Part shown: positions 44,344-52,769 of the stretch, piece after piece
How the letters are laid out: every line of letters begins with the position of its first letter
Numbering within the stretch: position 1 is the first letter of the stretch
Origin: Paracoccaceae bacterium
GTDB lineage: Bacteria; Pseudomonadota; Alphaproteobacteria; Rhodobacterales; Rhodobacteraceae
Assembly: GCA_006226775.1 (NCBI GenBank)
Contig: SBGD01000065.1
Location: 1-58,287, forward strand
Length of the DNA: 58,287 nt
Direction: 5' to 3'
Position numbers and translations under genes: made by a program
Notes under the pieces: generated by a model
Told to the model about the DNA's origin: nothing
Databases searched by the model: none
Seen by the model: only the letters and a program-made list of their open reading frames with translations

Positions 44344-45087
44344 ATGGTCCACCGCCTGCCGATAATGTGTCTGGTGCTGGCGCTTTTGCCCCTCGGGGCA
44401 GGGGCCGAGGATCGTCTGCTGCGGCTCAACGCGCCAGCGGCGCTGCGCGACACCGGGCTGCTGGACTATATCCTGCCGCGCTTCACGCTCAAGACCCGGG
44501 TCAAGGTGGAACAGGTGCCCGAGCCGGGTGCCGCCGACCTGGTGCTGGGCGACGAGGGCCGCGCGCTCTTCGAGGGCGCGGGGCAGGTCTGGCACATGGC
44601 GCTGGCGACCGACGATGTCGACGCCGCGCGCTTTGCCGACTGGCTGGCGGGCGAGGTCGGGCGCCGCACCGTGCTGGCCTATGCGCCCGAGGGCACGCCG
44701 CTTTTCGCGCCGCCGCGCGAGGTGGCGAAAGCGCCCGTCGAGGTCCGTTTCGACGGCGATGCCGAACGCGGGCACGAGGTGTCGCGCGCCAAGTGCCGCC
44801 GCTGTCACGCGGTGGATGACGCCAGCCACATGTCCTCGATCGGCTCGACCCCCTCCTTCGGCGTGCTGCGCAGCCTGACCGACTGGAGCACGCGATTCGC
44901 CGGCTTCTACCTGCTCAACCCGCATCCCTCCTTCATGATCATCGACGGCGTCACCGATCCCTTCAGCGACCAGAGCCCGCCGCCCATCGTGCCCATTGAA
45001 CTGACGCTGGACGAGCTTGAGGCGATGCTCGCCTATGTCTCGCGGATCCCCGCCGCCGACCTGGGGGCGCCGATCGAACATCAGTGA
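44344..45087 (+). CDS. Exported cytochrome c with a TupA-like N-terminal fragment
   Basis: A 247-residue periplasmic protein. Residues 1-20 (MVHRLPIMCLVLALLPLGAG) form a signal peptide. Residues about 25-125 resemble the first half of oxyanion-binding proteins: DTGLLDYILPRFTLKTRVKVE and ADLVLGDEG parallel SGLSEVLLPQIAEDLGIEVQ and VDAILVHS in the nearby TupA. A single c-type haem site CRRCH (about residue 155) follows, then a cytochrome fold to the end; the axial Met is probably in PSFMIIDG. It may pass electrons from formate dehydrogenase. It is convergent with the polyferredoxin gene, overlapping by 7 bases. ATG 44344 chosen; 44365 is possible. Confidence 0.75.
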   Translation: MVHRLPIMCLVLALLPLGAGAEDRLLRLNAPAALRDTGLLDYILPRFTLKTRVKVEQVPEPGAADLVLGDEGRALFEGAGQVWHMALATDDVDAARFADWLAGEVGRRTVLAYAPEGTPLFAPPREVAKAPVEVRFDGDAERGHEVSRAKCRRCHAVDDASHMSSIGSTPSFGVLRSLTDWSTRFAGFYLLNPHPSFMIIDGVTDPFSDQSPPPIVPIELTLDELEAMLAYVSRIPAADLGAPIEHQ

Positions 45088-47027
45088 TCGCGCCGTTTCG
45101 ACAGGTAATCGTCGGTGGTGCGCACCCTGGGTCTTTCGCCGGCGGCAAAGGGGTTGTCGGCGCTGTGAAACTGCGCCTGCACCCGGCAATTGTCGCACAT
45201 CTGGATCATCCGCAGCTTGTCGCCGGCAAACATGGCATGGCCTTCCAGCTTGGCCATGATCCGCTCGACCGAGGATTTCACCCCGAAGAGCGCGCCGCAG
45301 TCGACGCAGGCAAAGGGTTCCTCCTCGTGCAGCACCCGCTGCGACAGCGCCGCATCGGTCAGGTCGAGGCGCGGCGCATAGGTGATGGCATCCTCGGGGC
45401 AGATATGGGCGCAGATCCCGCATTGCAGGCAGGCATCCTCCTGAAAGCGCAGTTGCGGCATGTCGGGATTGTCGCCAAGCGCGCCCGAGGGGCAGAGCGA
45501 GACGCAGGAGAGGCAGAGCGTGCAGGCCTCGGTATCGACCAGCACCGCGCCATAGGGCGCGCCTTCCGGCAGCGGCAGCACCTCGGCGCCGGGGTTGAGC
45601 GCGCGGGCGGCCTGGCGGGTGATCTGGCGGCGGGTGCCCATGGGCCGGACCGGGCGGGCCAGCGGCGCCGGGGGCGTGCCGGCGTAAAGCGTGTCGGCCA
45701 TGGCGTCGGGGTCGGGCGTGTCGAGGATCGTCATCGCGCCCTCGCTGGTCAGCGCGCGGGCCAGCGCCACCTGCGCCTCGAGCGGCGGCAGGTCGGCCTT
45801 GGGCCCGGGCAGCAGCGTCACATCGGCAAAGCCCGCGGCCAGCGCGGCCAGCGCCTCGGCATGGCCAAAGGCGCCCAGGGCGGGCAATTCCAGCGGGATC
45901 ACGTTGGCGGGCAGGCCGCGGCCATGGCGGGCGGCAAGGCGGATCATCTCGGCGCCGTGGCTGTCGTGGACCAGCAGGCGCGGGCATTCTCCCCCGGCGT
46001 CCAGGTAGGCGCGCGCCAGGGTCTGCACCCGCGCCATCACCATGTCCACCGGCGGCGCGTCATAGCTGATCGCGCCGGAAGGGCAGACCGCGGAACAGGC
46101 GCCGCACCCAGCGCAGATCATCGGATCGACGGTGACGAACTCGCCCGCGGGGCTGATCGCGCCGGTGGGGCAGAGGTCGAGACAGCGGGTGCAGCCGGTC
46201 TGCTCGGCCCGGGAATGGGCGCAGAGCAGGGGCTCGGTGCGCACATGCAGCAGCTTCTCGAAGGTGCCGACGAGGTGTGAAGCGGCCAGCACCGCAGCGG
46301 CGACCGAAGGCGGATGGGCGGGATCGGCGCGCAGGTAGCCTTCGCGTTTTTCATGCGCCGGAAACAGCGGCGTGGCGCCGCGCAGGTCCAGCAGGATGTC
46401 GCAGGCGCTGGCGCCGCCGTCGCGCGGGGGCGTGAGGGTGAGGGCGCCGCGCCCGCCGGGCTCGATCATCTGCAGCGCGTCGATCCTGACCTCGAACTGC
46501 CCCAGTGCGCCGGTGGCGCGGCGCAATTGCCCGACCACCACGTCGAAATCCCGGCTGTCGGGCAGGTCTTCGGGGGTTTCCAGAAGCACCGTCACCCCGA
46601 GGTAGGGCGCAAGCCGTGCCGCGGCCTCCAGCGCCACCTCTGCCGGGCCGAGGATCAGGCAGAGCCCTTCCGAGATCACGTCGATGGTGCGGTCGGGGCG
46701 CGCGGGCAGCAGCGCCTCGGCCAGCAGCGCGGACATTTTGGGCAGTTTGTCGGTGGCATCGTCGCTCCATCCGGCCCGGTCGCGCAGGTCGAGCAGGGGG
46801 GCGGGATCGGTGCCCAACTCCTCGGCCAGGGCCTCGAAGGTGCGCGCCTCCTGGGTACAGCACAAAATCGTGTCCCCCCCTGTCAAGGCCTCTGCAGCGC
46901 GGTCGATCTGGCTGGTGCAGAGCGCCGAACAGGGCGGCGTGGGGGTCAGGCCGGCGGATTTGGCCAGGGCTTGCGAATCGAGTGTCATCGACCCCTGACA
47001 ATCGCAGGTTATCAAACGCTTGGACAT
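45081..47027 (-). CDS. Polyferredoxin: large 4Fe-4S binding protein
   Basis: A 648-residue soluble iron-sulfur protein with four 4Fe-4S motifs in two pairs: CTRCLDLC (about 277-284) with CAGCGACSAVC (about 305-315), then CTLCLSCVSLC (about 505-515) with CLQCGICAHIC (about 537-547). Further pairs CDCQG, CVDCG and CDNCR may bind another centre. The N-terminal region has Cys-rich SALCTSQID and LCCTQEA. In Rhodobacterales such a gene commonly faces the formate dehydrogenase operon. It may carry electrons or sulfur/cluster for the enzyme. ATG 47027 has gaggggaga upstream. It is divergent from DUF3305 across the shared control region. Confidence 0.85.
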   Translation of the reverse strand: MSKRLITCDCQGSMTLDSQALAKSAGLTPTPPCSALCTSQIDRAAEALTGGDTILCCTQEARTFEALAEELGTDPAPLLDLRDRAGWSDDATDKLPKMSALLAEALLPARPDRTIDVISEGLCLILGPAEVALEAAARLAPYLGVTVLLETPEDLPDSRDFDVVVGQLRRATGALGQFEVRIDALQMIEPGGRGALTLTPPRDGGASACDILLDLRGATPLFPAHEKREGYLRADPAHPPSVAAAVLAASHLVGTFEKLLHVRTEPLLCAHSRAEQTGCTRCLDLCPTGAISPAGEFVTVDPMICAGCGACSAVCPSGAISYDAPPVDMVMARVQTLARAYLDAGGECPRLLVHDSHGAEMIRLAARHGRGLPANVIPLELPALGAFGHAEALAALAAGFADVTLLPGPKADLPPLEAQVALARALTSEGAMTILDTPDPDAMADTLYAGTPPAPLARPVRPMGTRRQITRQAARALNPGAEVLPLPEGAPYGAVLVDTEACTLCLSCVSLCPSGALGDNPDMPQLRFQEDACLQCGICAHICPEDAITYAPRLDLTDAALSQRVLHEEEPFACVDCGALFGVKSSVERIMAKLEGHAMFAGDKLRMIQMCDNCRVQAQFHSADNPFAAGERPRVRTTDDYLSKRRDH

Positions 47028-47225
47028 GAATTCTCCCCTCGGATGCGGGCCCTGTCCATCCCCGTCGAGGGCCATGCGCGGACTTACGCTAAACGCGATG
47101 CGCCGGCCACGGCAACCGGTTTTCTGACGCACCCCGCCCGGCGCACCTGTGCTGCAGGGCAGCAATCGCGCCGGGTGATTCGCCGCATCGCCATGGTGGC
47201 GGATGCCGAGTGAAATCGTCGGGTT

Positions 47226-47279
47226 GGACAAAACGTCCCGGCGTCGCACCGGGCCCCGAATTGCCCGGACAAAATGTCC
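47226..47279. promoter_or_regulatory. Paired palindromes in the divergent fdh control region
   Basis: GGACA-aaa-CGTCC (47226-47238, one mismatch) and GGACA-aaa-TGTCC (47267-47279), centres 41 bp apart, lie in the 343-bp gene-free space between the polyferredoxin gene (leftward) and DUF3305 (rightward). The match in sequence and spacing to the sites before tupB indicates a shared regulator. The rest of this space holds no convincing sigma-54 box or gene. Confidence 0.55.
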
Positions 47280-47370
47280 GCGGGCGGGGGAAAAACCGGG
47301 TTGGCGAAGAAAGCGCTTGGCGGCACGGGGGTCGGCGTACCAATCTGGGGTCGGGGAGGCAGACGTCAAA

Positions 47371-47934
47371 GTGATCCACAATCCGGACATGTATCGAACG
47401 ATGCCGGTCGGCGTCGTGCTGCGGAAAACGCCCGGCGTGACCCGCTGGGCGAAATGGCACTGGACCGCCAGCGCGGTGCTGCCCGGCGCCGGGCCGGCCG
47501 ACTGGCGGGTGCTGCGCCAGGAGGGCGAGGCGGTGGAATACCACGCCGCGACCTGCACGCTGGAACTGCACGGCGCCGAGACCGAGGCCTATCTGCACGG
47601 CATCACCGCCCGGGTGCCCAGCCTCTACGTGGTGATGCGGCATGTGGCGGGCGATCCGCCGCTGGCGGTCGACCTGGTCACCGCCTCGCCCTACGAGGCG
47701 CAGGATTATTCCGACAGCGGCGAGGACCTGGTGGAGAAGGTGCCGATGCCGCCCGGTCTGCTGGGCTGGGTGGCGGCGTTCGTCGAGGATTTCCACCAGG
47801 ACGAGGTTTTCGTGAAGCGCCGCCGCGACAAGGAGCGGATCGACCGGGTGCAGGACGGCATCGGCGACCCGCGGATCGGCAAGGCGGGGGATATCTATGC
47901 CTCGCCGGCGTTGAAGCGGAGGCGGTTGTCATGA
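47371..47934 (+). CDS. DUF3305 family protein
   Basis: A 187-residue soluble protein of DUF3305, a family tied to formate dehydrogenase clusters of Rhodobacterales and Burkholderiales. The typical opening TMPVGVVLRKTPGVTRWAKWHW and the motif LHGAETEAYLHGI are present. The C-terminus is basic (KRRRDKERIDRV, LKRRR). GTG 47371 is taken because ggggagg lies about 11 bases upstream; ATG 47389 and 47401 are alternatives. First gene of the operon. Its stop overlaps the next start as ATGA. Function unknown, presumably maturation of the enzyme. Confidence 0.82.
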   Translation: MIHNPDMYRTMPVGVVLRKTPGVTRWAKWHWTASAVLPGAGPADWRVLRQEGEAVEYHAATCTLELHGAETEAYLHGITARVPSLYVVMRHVAGDPPLAVDLVTASPYEAQDYSDSGEDLVEKVPMPPGLLGWVAAFVEDFHQDEVFVKRRRDKERIDRVQDGIGDPRIGKAGDIYASPALKRRRLS

Positions 47935-48152
47935 GCGCAGCCAGCAAAAGTGGGCAGCGGTTTTGCGTCCGGCTGCGCGACAGGCAAACCAGCGCAGCCA
48001 GCAAAAGTGGACACCGGTTTTGCGTCCGGCTGCGCGACAGTCAAACCGGCGCAGCCAGCAGAAGTGGGCACCGGTCTTGCGTCCGGCTGCGCGACGGACA
48101 AACCGGCGCACCCGGCAGAAGTGGGCAGCGGTTCAGCGGGAGGGCGGCATGA
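47931..48152 (+). CDS. Repeat-peptide ORF bridging DUF3305 and DUF3306
   Basis: A 73-codon frame with ATGA overlaps at both ends: its ATG lies in the DUF3305 stop and its TGA in the DUF3306 start. It encodes three and a half near-identical 19-residue units (SAASKSGQRFCVRLRDRQT type), rich in Arg and Ser with one Cys per unit. The DNA is a 57-bp tandem repeat, so the lack of stops follows from 57 being divisible by three. It may be translated simply to carry ribosomes to DUF3306, or give a real peptide. No homologue is recognised. Confidence 0.4.
   Translation: MSAASKSGQRFCVRLRDRQTSAASKSGHRFCVRLRDSQTGAASRSGHRSCVRLRDGQTGAPGRSGQRFSGRAA
47935..48140. repeat. 57-bp tandem palindromic repeat, 3.6 copies
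   Basis: Units begin at 47935, 47992, 48049 and 48106 (exact 57-bp period; the last is partial). Each full unit is a nested hairpin: outer arms gcgcagcc / ggctgcgc and inner arms gcaaaa / ttttgc (with small changes in unit three) around gtgggcaccgg. In mRNA this would form a row of three hairpins between two co-transcribed genes. Confidence 0.9.
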
Positions 48153-48775
48153 CTCTCTGGTCAAAGCGCAAGGCGGCGGTGGCGGCGGAGGCCGAGGCCG
48201 AGGCAAAAGCCCGGACCGAGGCCGCGCGGCAGGCCGAGGACCGGGCGCTGGCCGAGCGCTCGGACGAGGAGCTTCTGGCCGAGGCCGGGGTCAAGGCGCC
48301 CGAGGACCTGGTCGATGCCGCCGAGATCCGCGATTTCCTGCGCCACGCGCTGCCCGAGCGGCTGAAGCGCCGGGCGCTGCGGCGGCTTTGGGGTACGAAC
48401 CCGGTGCTGGCCTGTCTTGACGGGCTGAACGATTACGACGACGATTACACCGATGCGGCAGGCGGCGGTCCGGTACAGACCGCCTATGTGGTGGGCAAGG
48501 GCATGGCGGCGCAGTTCAAGGCCTTCGTGGAACCGGAGAAGGTGGAGGAGGCGTCTGACGCGGTGACATCCGAGGTCGGGACAACGCAGTCCCGGACTTG
48601 CTCCGGGACCTCCACGCCCGAGGATTGCGATGAGGTCCCCCCGGATCAAGTCCGGGACAGGCAGGAGCAGGTCCGGGACGCGGAGCACCAGGTTGCCGAG
48701 ACAGCGCCCGAGCCAGAGGCCGACCCGCCCGCCACCACCCGCCGGATGCGTTTCACCTTCGAGGAAGCCAGATGA
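48149..48775 (+). CDS. DUF3306 family protein with an in-frame repeat insertion
   Basis: A 208-residue protein of DUF3306, always paired with DUF3305 in these clusters. The core is SDEELLAEAGVKAPEDLVDA, FLRHALPERLKRRALRRLW and NPVLACLDGLNDYDDDYTDA (about 35-110). After the core, residues about 145-178 (TTQSRTCSGTS to EVPPDQVRDRQEQVRD) are encoded by a copy of the dispersed palindromic repeat, inserted without breaking the frame, before the normal tail RRMRFTFEEAR. The N-terminus is Ala/Glu-rich and coiled. Coupled to the chaperone gene by ATGA. Confidence 0.8.
   Translation: MTLWSKRKAAVAAEAEAEAKARTEAARQAEDRALAERSDEELLAEAGVKAPEDLVDAAEIRDFLRHALPERLKRRALRRLWGTNPVLACLDGLNDYDDDYTDAAGGGPVQTAYVVGKGMAAQFKAFVEPEKVEEASDAVTSEVGTTQSRTCSGTSTPEDCDEVPPDQVRDRQEQVRDAEHQVAETAPEPEADPPATTRRMRFTFEEAR
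48589..48680. repeat. Dispersed palindromic repeat inside DUF3306
   Basis: gtcccggacttgctccgggac, then atgaggtcccc joined to ccggatcaagtccggg, plus a further gcaggtccggga. The units match the intergenic copies at 25207 and 41711. Here the element is read as protein, giving EVPPDQVRD, the same peptide as in the WD40 gene copy at 55003. Confidence 0.8.
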
Positions 48776-49371
48776 CCCCAGCCCCCGCCCCCACGATCCC
48801 CGAAGAAGACCGCCTGCGCGCGGATCTCTACAATTTCCTCGGGCTGATCCTCTCGGCGCCGCCCGACGAGATGCTGCTGGCGCAGACCGCCGGGCTCTCG
48901 GGCGATGCCAGCGAGCTGGGAAAGGCGATCTCCACCCTGGCCAGGCTGGCCAAGGTCAGCAAGCCCCGGGCGGTGCAAAGCGAGTACAACAAGCTCTTCA
49001 TCGGCCTCGGGCGGGGCGAGCTTCTGCCCTATGCCTCCTATTACCTGACCGGCTTTCTCAACGAGAAGCCCTTGGCGCTGCTGCGCCAGGACATGGGCCG
49101 GCTGGGCCTCGAGCGGGCCGACGATGTCTTCGAGCCGGAGGACAATATCGCCAGCCTGATGGAGATGATGGGCGCGGTGATCGCCGGGCGGTTCCGCGCG
49201 CCGGCCGATCTGGGCCAGCAGAAGGAGTTCTTTGCCAGGCACATCGCCCCCTGGGCGAGCCATTTCTTTGCCGACCTGGAGGGCGCCAGGAACAGCGTCT
49301 TCTATGCCCCCGTGGGCACGGTGGGCCGGGCCTTCATGGGCGTCGAGGCGGAAGCCTTTCGCCTGGGATGA
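48772..49371 (+). CDS. TorD/DmsD-family chaperone for formate dehydrogenase
   Basis: A 199-residue all-helical TorD-family chaperone that binds a molybdo/tungsto-enzyme until its cofactor is inserted and it can be exported by the Tat system. Family motif: SEYNKLFIGLGRGELLPYAS followed by YYLTGF (about 71-95), then EPEDNIASLMEMMG and the tail FFARHIAPWASHFFADLEGA. It lies directly upstream of the Tat peptide and the catalytic subunit, whose leader it probably guards. Starts in the DUF3306 stop (ATGA). Confidence 0.88.
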   Translation: MTPAPAPTIPEEDRLRADLYNFLGLILSAPPDEMLLAQTAGLSGDASELGKAISTLARLAKVSKPRAVQSEYNKLFIGLGRGELLPYASYYLTGFLNEKPLALLRQDMGRLGLERADDVFEPEDNIASLMEMMGAVIAGRFRAPADLGQQKEFFARHIAPWASHFFADLEGARNSVFYAPVGTVGRAFMGVEAEAFRLG

Positions 49372-49440
49372 ACCGGGGCCCGCGAGGGGCCCCAGACGAG
49401 CGGCGCGCAATCGCCGGAACACGATCAGGGAGAGACACAC

Positions 49441-49626
49441 ATGTCCGAGGAAAAAGAGGCCAGCCGCCGCGATTTCCTGAAACTGGCCGGAACCACGGCG
49501 CCGCTTGCGGCGGTTGCGGTGGCGGTCGGCGGGACGGAAGCGGAAGCCTCCGAGCCCGACCTGGCATCCGAGCGGATGCAGGACACGGCCCATACCCGGG
49601 CCTACTTCGCCAGCGCGAAGTTCTGA
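49441..49626 (+). CDS. Formate dehydrogenase region Tat-target small protein
   Basis: A 61-residue peptide whose first half is a twin-arginine leader (SRRDFLKLAGTTAPLAAVAVAV). The mature part of about 25 residues ends in THTRAYFASAKF-like YF-A-SAKF. This matches the 'formate dehydrogenase region TAT target' family found before the alpha subunit. agggagag precedes ATG 49441. Role unknown; perhaps a small periplasmic subunit. The 143 bases that follow contain no gene. Confidence 0.85.
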   Translation: MSEEKEASRRDFLKLAGTTAPLAAVAVAVGGTEAEASEPDLASERMQDTAHTRAYFASAKF

Positions 49627-49769
49627 CACCACGGCGCGGCCCGGGACACCGGGCCGGCGAGAGGCCATGAGCGACTGGTTGCGTGACGCCCGACTGCCCC
49701 TGGCCATGAGCGTACCAAGCGAGCGGATCGCCCCGAGGGGCCAGGCCGCGAGCCAAGGGAGGAAGACCC

Positions 49770-52757
49770 ATGTTAAGGAAAAAGACCAACGGGGTTGCGC
49801 GACGCCCCCAGCGGACTTCGATCCTGTCTGACGTGGCCCGGGCATCGGTGGACCGCCGCGCGTTCCTGCGCGGATCCGGCCTGGCCATCGGCGGCCTGGC
49901 CGCCATTGCCGCCACCGGCGGCACCGTCAAGCCCGCCTCGGCCCAGACCGCGCCGATGGGCAAGGTCGACATCAGGAAATCCGTCTGCACCCATTGTTCG
50001 GTCGGCTGCACCGTCATCGCCGAAGTCAGCGACGGCGTCTGGATCGGGCAGGAGCCCGGCTGGGACAGCCCGTTCAACCTCGGCGCCCATTGCGCCAAGG
50101 GGGCCAGCGTGCGCGAACACGCGCATGGCGAGCGGCGGCTGAAGTACCCGATGAAGAAAGAGGGCGGCGAATGGGTCCGCATCTCCTGGGACCAGGCGAT
50201 CAACGAGATCGGCGACAAGATGATGCAGATCCGCGACGAGAGCGGACCCGACAGCGTCTACTGGCTGGGCTCGGCCAAGCATTCCAACGAACAGGCCTAC
50301 CTGTTCCGCAAGTTCGCCGCCTACTGGGGCACCAACAACGTCGATCACCAGGCGCGGATCTGCCATTCGACGACGGTGGCCGGCGTGGCGAATACATGGG
50401 GCTACGGCGCCATGACCAACAGCTACAACGACATCCACAACAGCCAGGCGATGTTCCTGATCGGGTCGAACCCGGCCGAGGCGCATCCGGTCTCGCTGAT
50501 GCATCTGCTCAGGGCCAAGGAGCGCAACAATGCGCCGCTGATCGTCTGCGATCCGCGGTTCACCCGCACCGCCGCCCATGCGGATGAATATGTCCGCTTC
50601 CGGCCCGGCACCGACGTGGCGCTGATCTGGGGCATCCTGTGGCACATCTTCGACAACAGCTGGGAAGACCGCGAGTTCATCCGCACCCGGGTCTGGGGCA
50701 TGGATCAGATCCGCACCGAGGTGGCCAAGTGGACCCCCGAGGAGACCGAGCGCGTGACCGGCACCCCGGCCGCCCAGCTCAAGCGGGTGGCGCGCACCCT
50801 GGCCAACAACCGCCCCGGCACGCTGATCTGGTGCATGGGCGGCACCCAGCACAGCAACGGCAACAACAACACCCGCGCCTATTGCGCGCTGCAGCTGGCG
50901 CTCGGCAATATCGGCCGCTCGGGCGGCGGGGCCAATATCTTCCGCGGCCATGACAACGTGCAGGGCGCCACCGACCTTGGCGTTCTGGCCGATACGCTGC
51001 CGGGCTACTATGGCCTCTCGGCGGGAAGCTGGGCCCATTGGGCGCGCGTCTGGGAAGAGGATCTCGACTGGCTCAAGGGCCGTTTCGACAGCCATACCGG
51101 CAAGGACGGCAAGCAGAAGGAGATGATGACCCTGACCGGCATCCCGGTCTCGCGCTGGATCGACGGCGTGCTCGAGGACAAGGAGAACCTCGATCAGCCC
51201 GACAACACCCGCGCCATGGTGCTCTGGGGCCACGCGCCCAACTCGCAGACCCGCATGGCCGAGATGAAGGGCGCGATGGAAAAGCTCGACGTGCTGGTGG
51301 TGGTCGATCCCTATCCGACCGTCTCGGCGGTGCTGCACGACCGGACCGACGGGGTCTACCTGCTGCCCGCCGCGACGCAGTTCGAGACCCGCGGTTCGGT
51401 GACCGCCTCGAACCGCTCGCTGCAATGGCGCGACCAGGTGGTCAAGCCGCTGTTCGAGAGCCTGCCGGACCATACGATCATGGCCAAGTTCGCCGAGAAG
51501 TTCGGCTTCCATGACCGGATGTTCCGCAATATCGCCATCGACGACGGCGGCGAGCCCAATGTCGAGGACATCACCCGCGAGTTCAACCGCGGCATGTGGA
51601 CGGTGGGCTATACCGGCCAGAGCCCGGAACGGCTCAAGATGCACATGGCCAACCAGCATACCTTCGACCGCACCACCCTGCGCGCCAATGGCGGGCCGGC
51701 GGATGGCGATACCTATGGTCTGCCCTGGCCCTGCTGGGGCACGCCCGAGATGAACCATCCGGGCACCCATGTGCTTTACGACATGTCCAAGCCGGTGGCC
51801 GAGGGCGGGCTGACCTTCCGCGCCCGGTTCGGGGTCGAGCACAATGGCGACAACCTGCTGGCCGATGGCGTCTTCAGCGCGGGGTCCGAGATCCAGGACG
51901 GATACCCGGAATTCACCATGCAGATGCTGATGGACCTGGGCTGGGACGGCGACCTGACCGACGAGGAACGCGCGGTGATCGAATCCGTCGCGGGCTATCA
52001 GCCGGTGGAAACCGCCGATGACGGTGGCCAGGAGGTGGGCGAAACCTCGCAGACCGGCGAACGGCCTTCGGATTATGCCGAGAAGGTCGGCGGCGTGAAC
52101 TGGAAGACCGACCTTTCGGGCGGCATCCAGCGGGTGGCCATCGCCCATGGCTGCGCGCCCTTCGGCAATGCCAAGGCGCGCACCGTGGTCTGGACCTTCC
52201 CCGACCCGGTGCCGATCCACCGCGAGCCGCTCTATACCAACCGGCGCGACCTGGTGGCGGATTATCCGACCTACGAGGACAAGCACTTCTGGCGGGTTCC
52301 GACGCTCTATGCCTCGATCCAGAAGAACGACTTCTCGAAGGACTACCCGATGATCCTGACCTCGGGCCGGCTGGTCGAATACGAGGGCGGCGGCGAGGAG
52401 ACCCGGTCGAACCCCTGGCTGGCCGAGTTGCAGCAGGACATGTTCGTCGAGATCAACCCGCGCGACGCCAACAACCTGGGCGTGCGCGACGGGTCGCAGG
52501 TCTGGGTCGAGGGCGCCGAGGGCGCCAAGGTCAAGGTCATGGCGATGGTGACCCAGCGGGTGGGCGAGGGCGTGGCCTTCATGCCCTTCCACTTCGGCGG
52601 GCACTTCCAGGGCGCGGACCTGAGGTCGAAATACCCCGACGGGGCCGACCCCTATGTGCTGGGCGAGTCGTCCAACACTGCCCAGACCTATGGCTATGAC
52701 AGCGTGACCCAGATGCAGGAGACCAAAGCGACTCTCTGCAAGATCATGCCAGCGTAA
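49770..52757 (+). CDS. fdhA: Formate dehydrogenase catalytic alpha subunit (Mo/W-bis-MGD)
   Basis: A 995-residue periplasmic formate dehydrogenase oxidising formate to CO2. Tat leader DRRAFLRGSGLAI (RR at 29-30). The proximal 4Fe-4S site is C73, C76, C80 and C108 (CTHCSVGC ... HCAKG). The metal ligand is Cys198 followed by His199 (DHQARICHSTTVAG): a Cys enzyme, not selenocysteine. Further pterin motifs are IGSNPAEAHPVS, CDPRFTRTA and LTSGRLVEYEGGGEETRSN. Adjacent tupBCA suggests tungsten. agggagga precedes ATG 49770. Beta follows after 12 bases. Confidence 0.95.
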   Translation: MLRKKTNGVARRPQRTSILSDVARASVDRRAFLRGSGLAIGGLAAIAATGGTVKPASAQTAPMGKVDIRKSVCTHCSVGCTVIAEVSDGVWIGQEPGWDSPFNLGAHCAKGASVREHAHGERRLKYPMKKEGGEWVRISWDQAINEIGDKMMQIRDESGPDSVYWLGSAKHSNEQAYLFRKFAAYWGTNNVDHQARICHSTTVAGVANTWGYGAMTNSYNDIHNSQAMFLIGSNPAEAHPVSLMHLLRAKERNNAPLIVCDPRFTRTAAHADEYVRFRPGTDVALIWGILWHIFDNSWEDREFIRTRVWGMDQIRTEVAKWTPEETERVTGTPAAQLKRVARTLANNRPGTLIWCMGGTQHSNGNNNTRAYCALQLALGNIGRSGGGANIFRGHDNVQGATDLGVLADTLPGYYGLSAGSWAHWARVWEEDLDWLKGRFDSHTGKDGKQKEMMTLTGIPVSRWIDGVLEDKENLDQPDNTRAMVLWGHAPNSQTRMAEMKGAMEKLDVLVVVDPYPTVSAVLHDRTDGVYLLPAATQFETRGSVTASNRSLQWRDQVVKPLFESLPDHTIMAKFAEKFGFHDRMFRNIAIDDGGEPNVEDITREFNRGMWTVGYTGQSPERLKMHMANQHTFDRTTLRANGGPADGDTYGLPWPCWGTPEMNHPGTHVLYDMSKPVAEGGLTFRARFGVEHNGDNLLADGVFSAGSEIQDGYPEFTMQMLMDLGWDGDLTDEERAVIESVAGYQPVETADDGGQEVGETSQTGERPSDYAEKVGGVNWKTDLSGGIQRVAIAHGCAPFGNAKARTVVWTFPDPVPIHREPLYTNRRDLVADYPTYEDKHFWRVPTLYASIQKNDFSKDYPMILTSGRLVEYEGGGEETRSNPWLAELQQDMFVEINPRDANNLGVRDGSQVWVEGAEGAKVKVMAMVTQRVGEGVAFMPFHFGGHFQGADLRSKYPDGADPYVLGESSNTAQTYGYDSVTQMQETKATLCKIMPA

Positions 52758-52769
52758 GGAGAAAAGGAT

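Noticed and set aside
47295-47330. Possible sigma-54 promoter (gttggc ... cttggc) before DUF3305
   Set aside because: Spacing between the GG and the following GC does not fit, and the operon's own regulator lacks the sigma-54 contact loop.
47935-48140. CRISPR array
   Set aside because: The 57-bp units are contiguous and near identical without unique spacers, and no cas gene is present.
49627-49769. Small gene or structured RNA between the Tat peptide and the alpha subunit
   Set aside because: Only short complementary stretches (ctggcc/ggccag) and no ribosome site with a sensible frame; treated as leader sequence.
49990-50400. Selenocysteine formate dehydrogenase
   Set aside because: The metal-ligand position is an ordinary Cys codon (Cys198) and no in-frame TGA is present.
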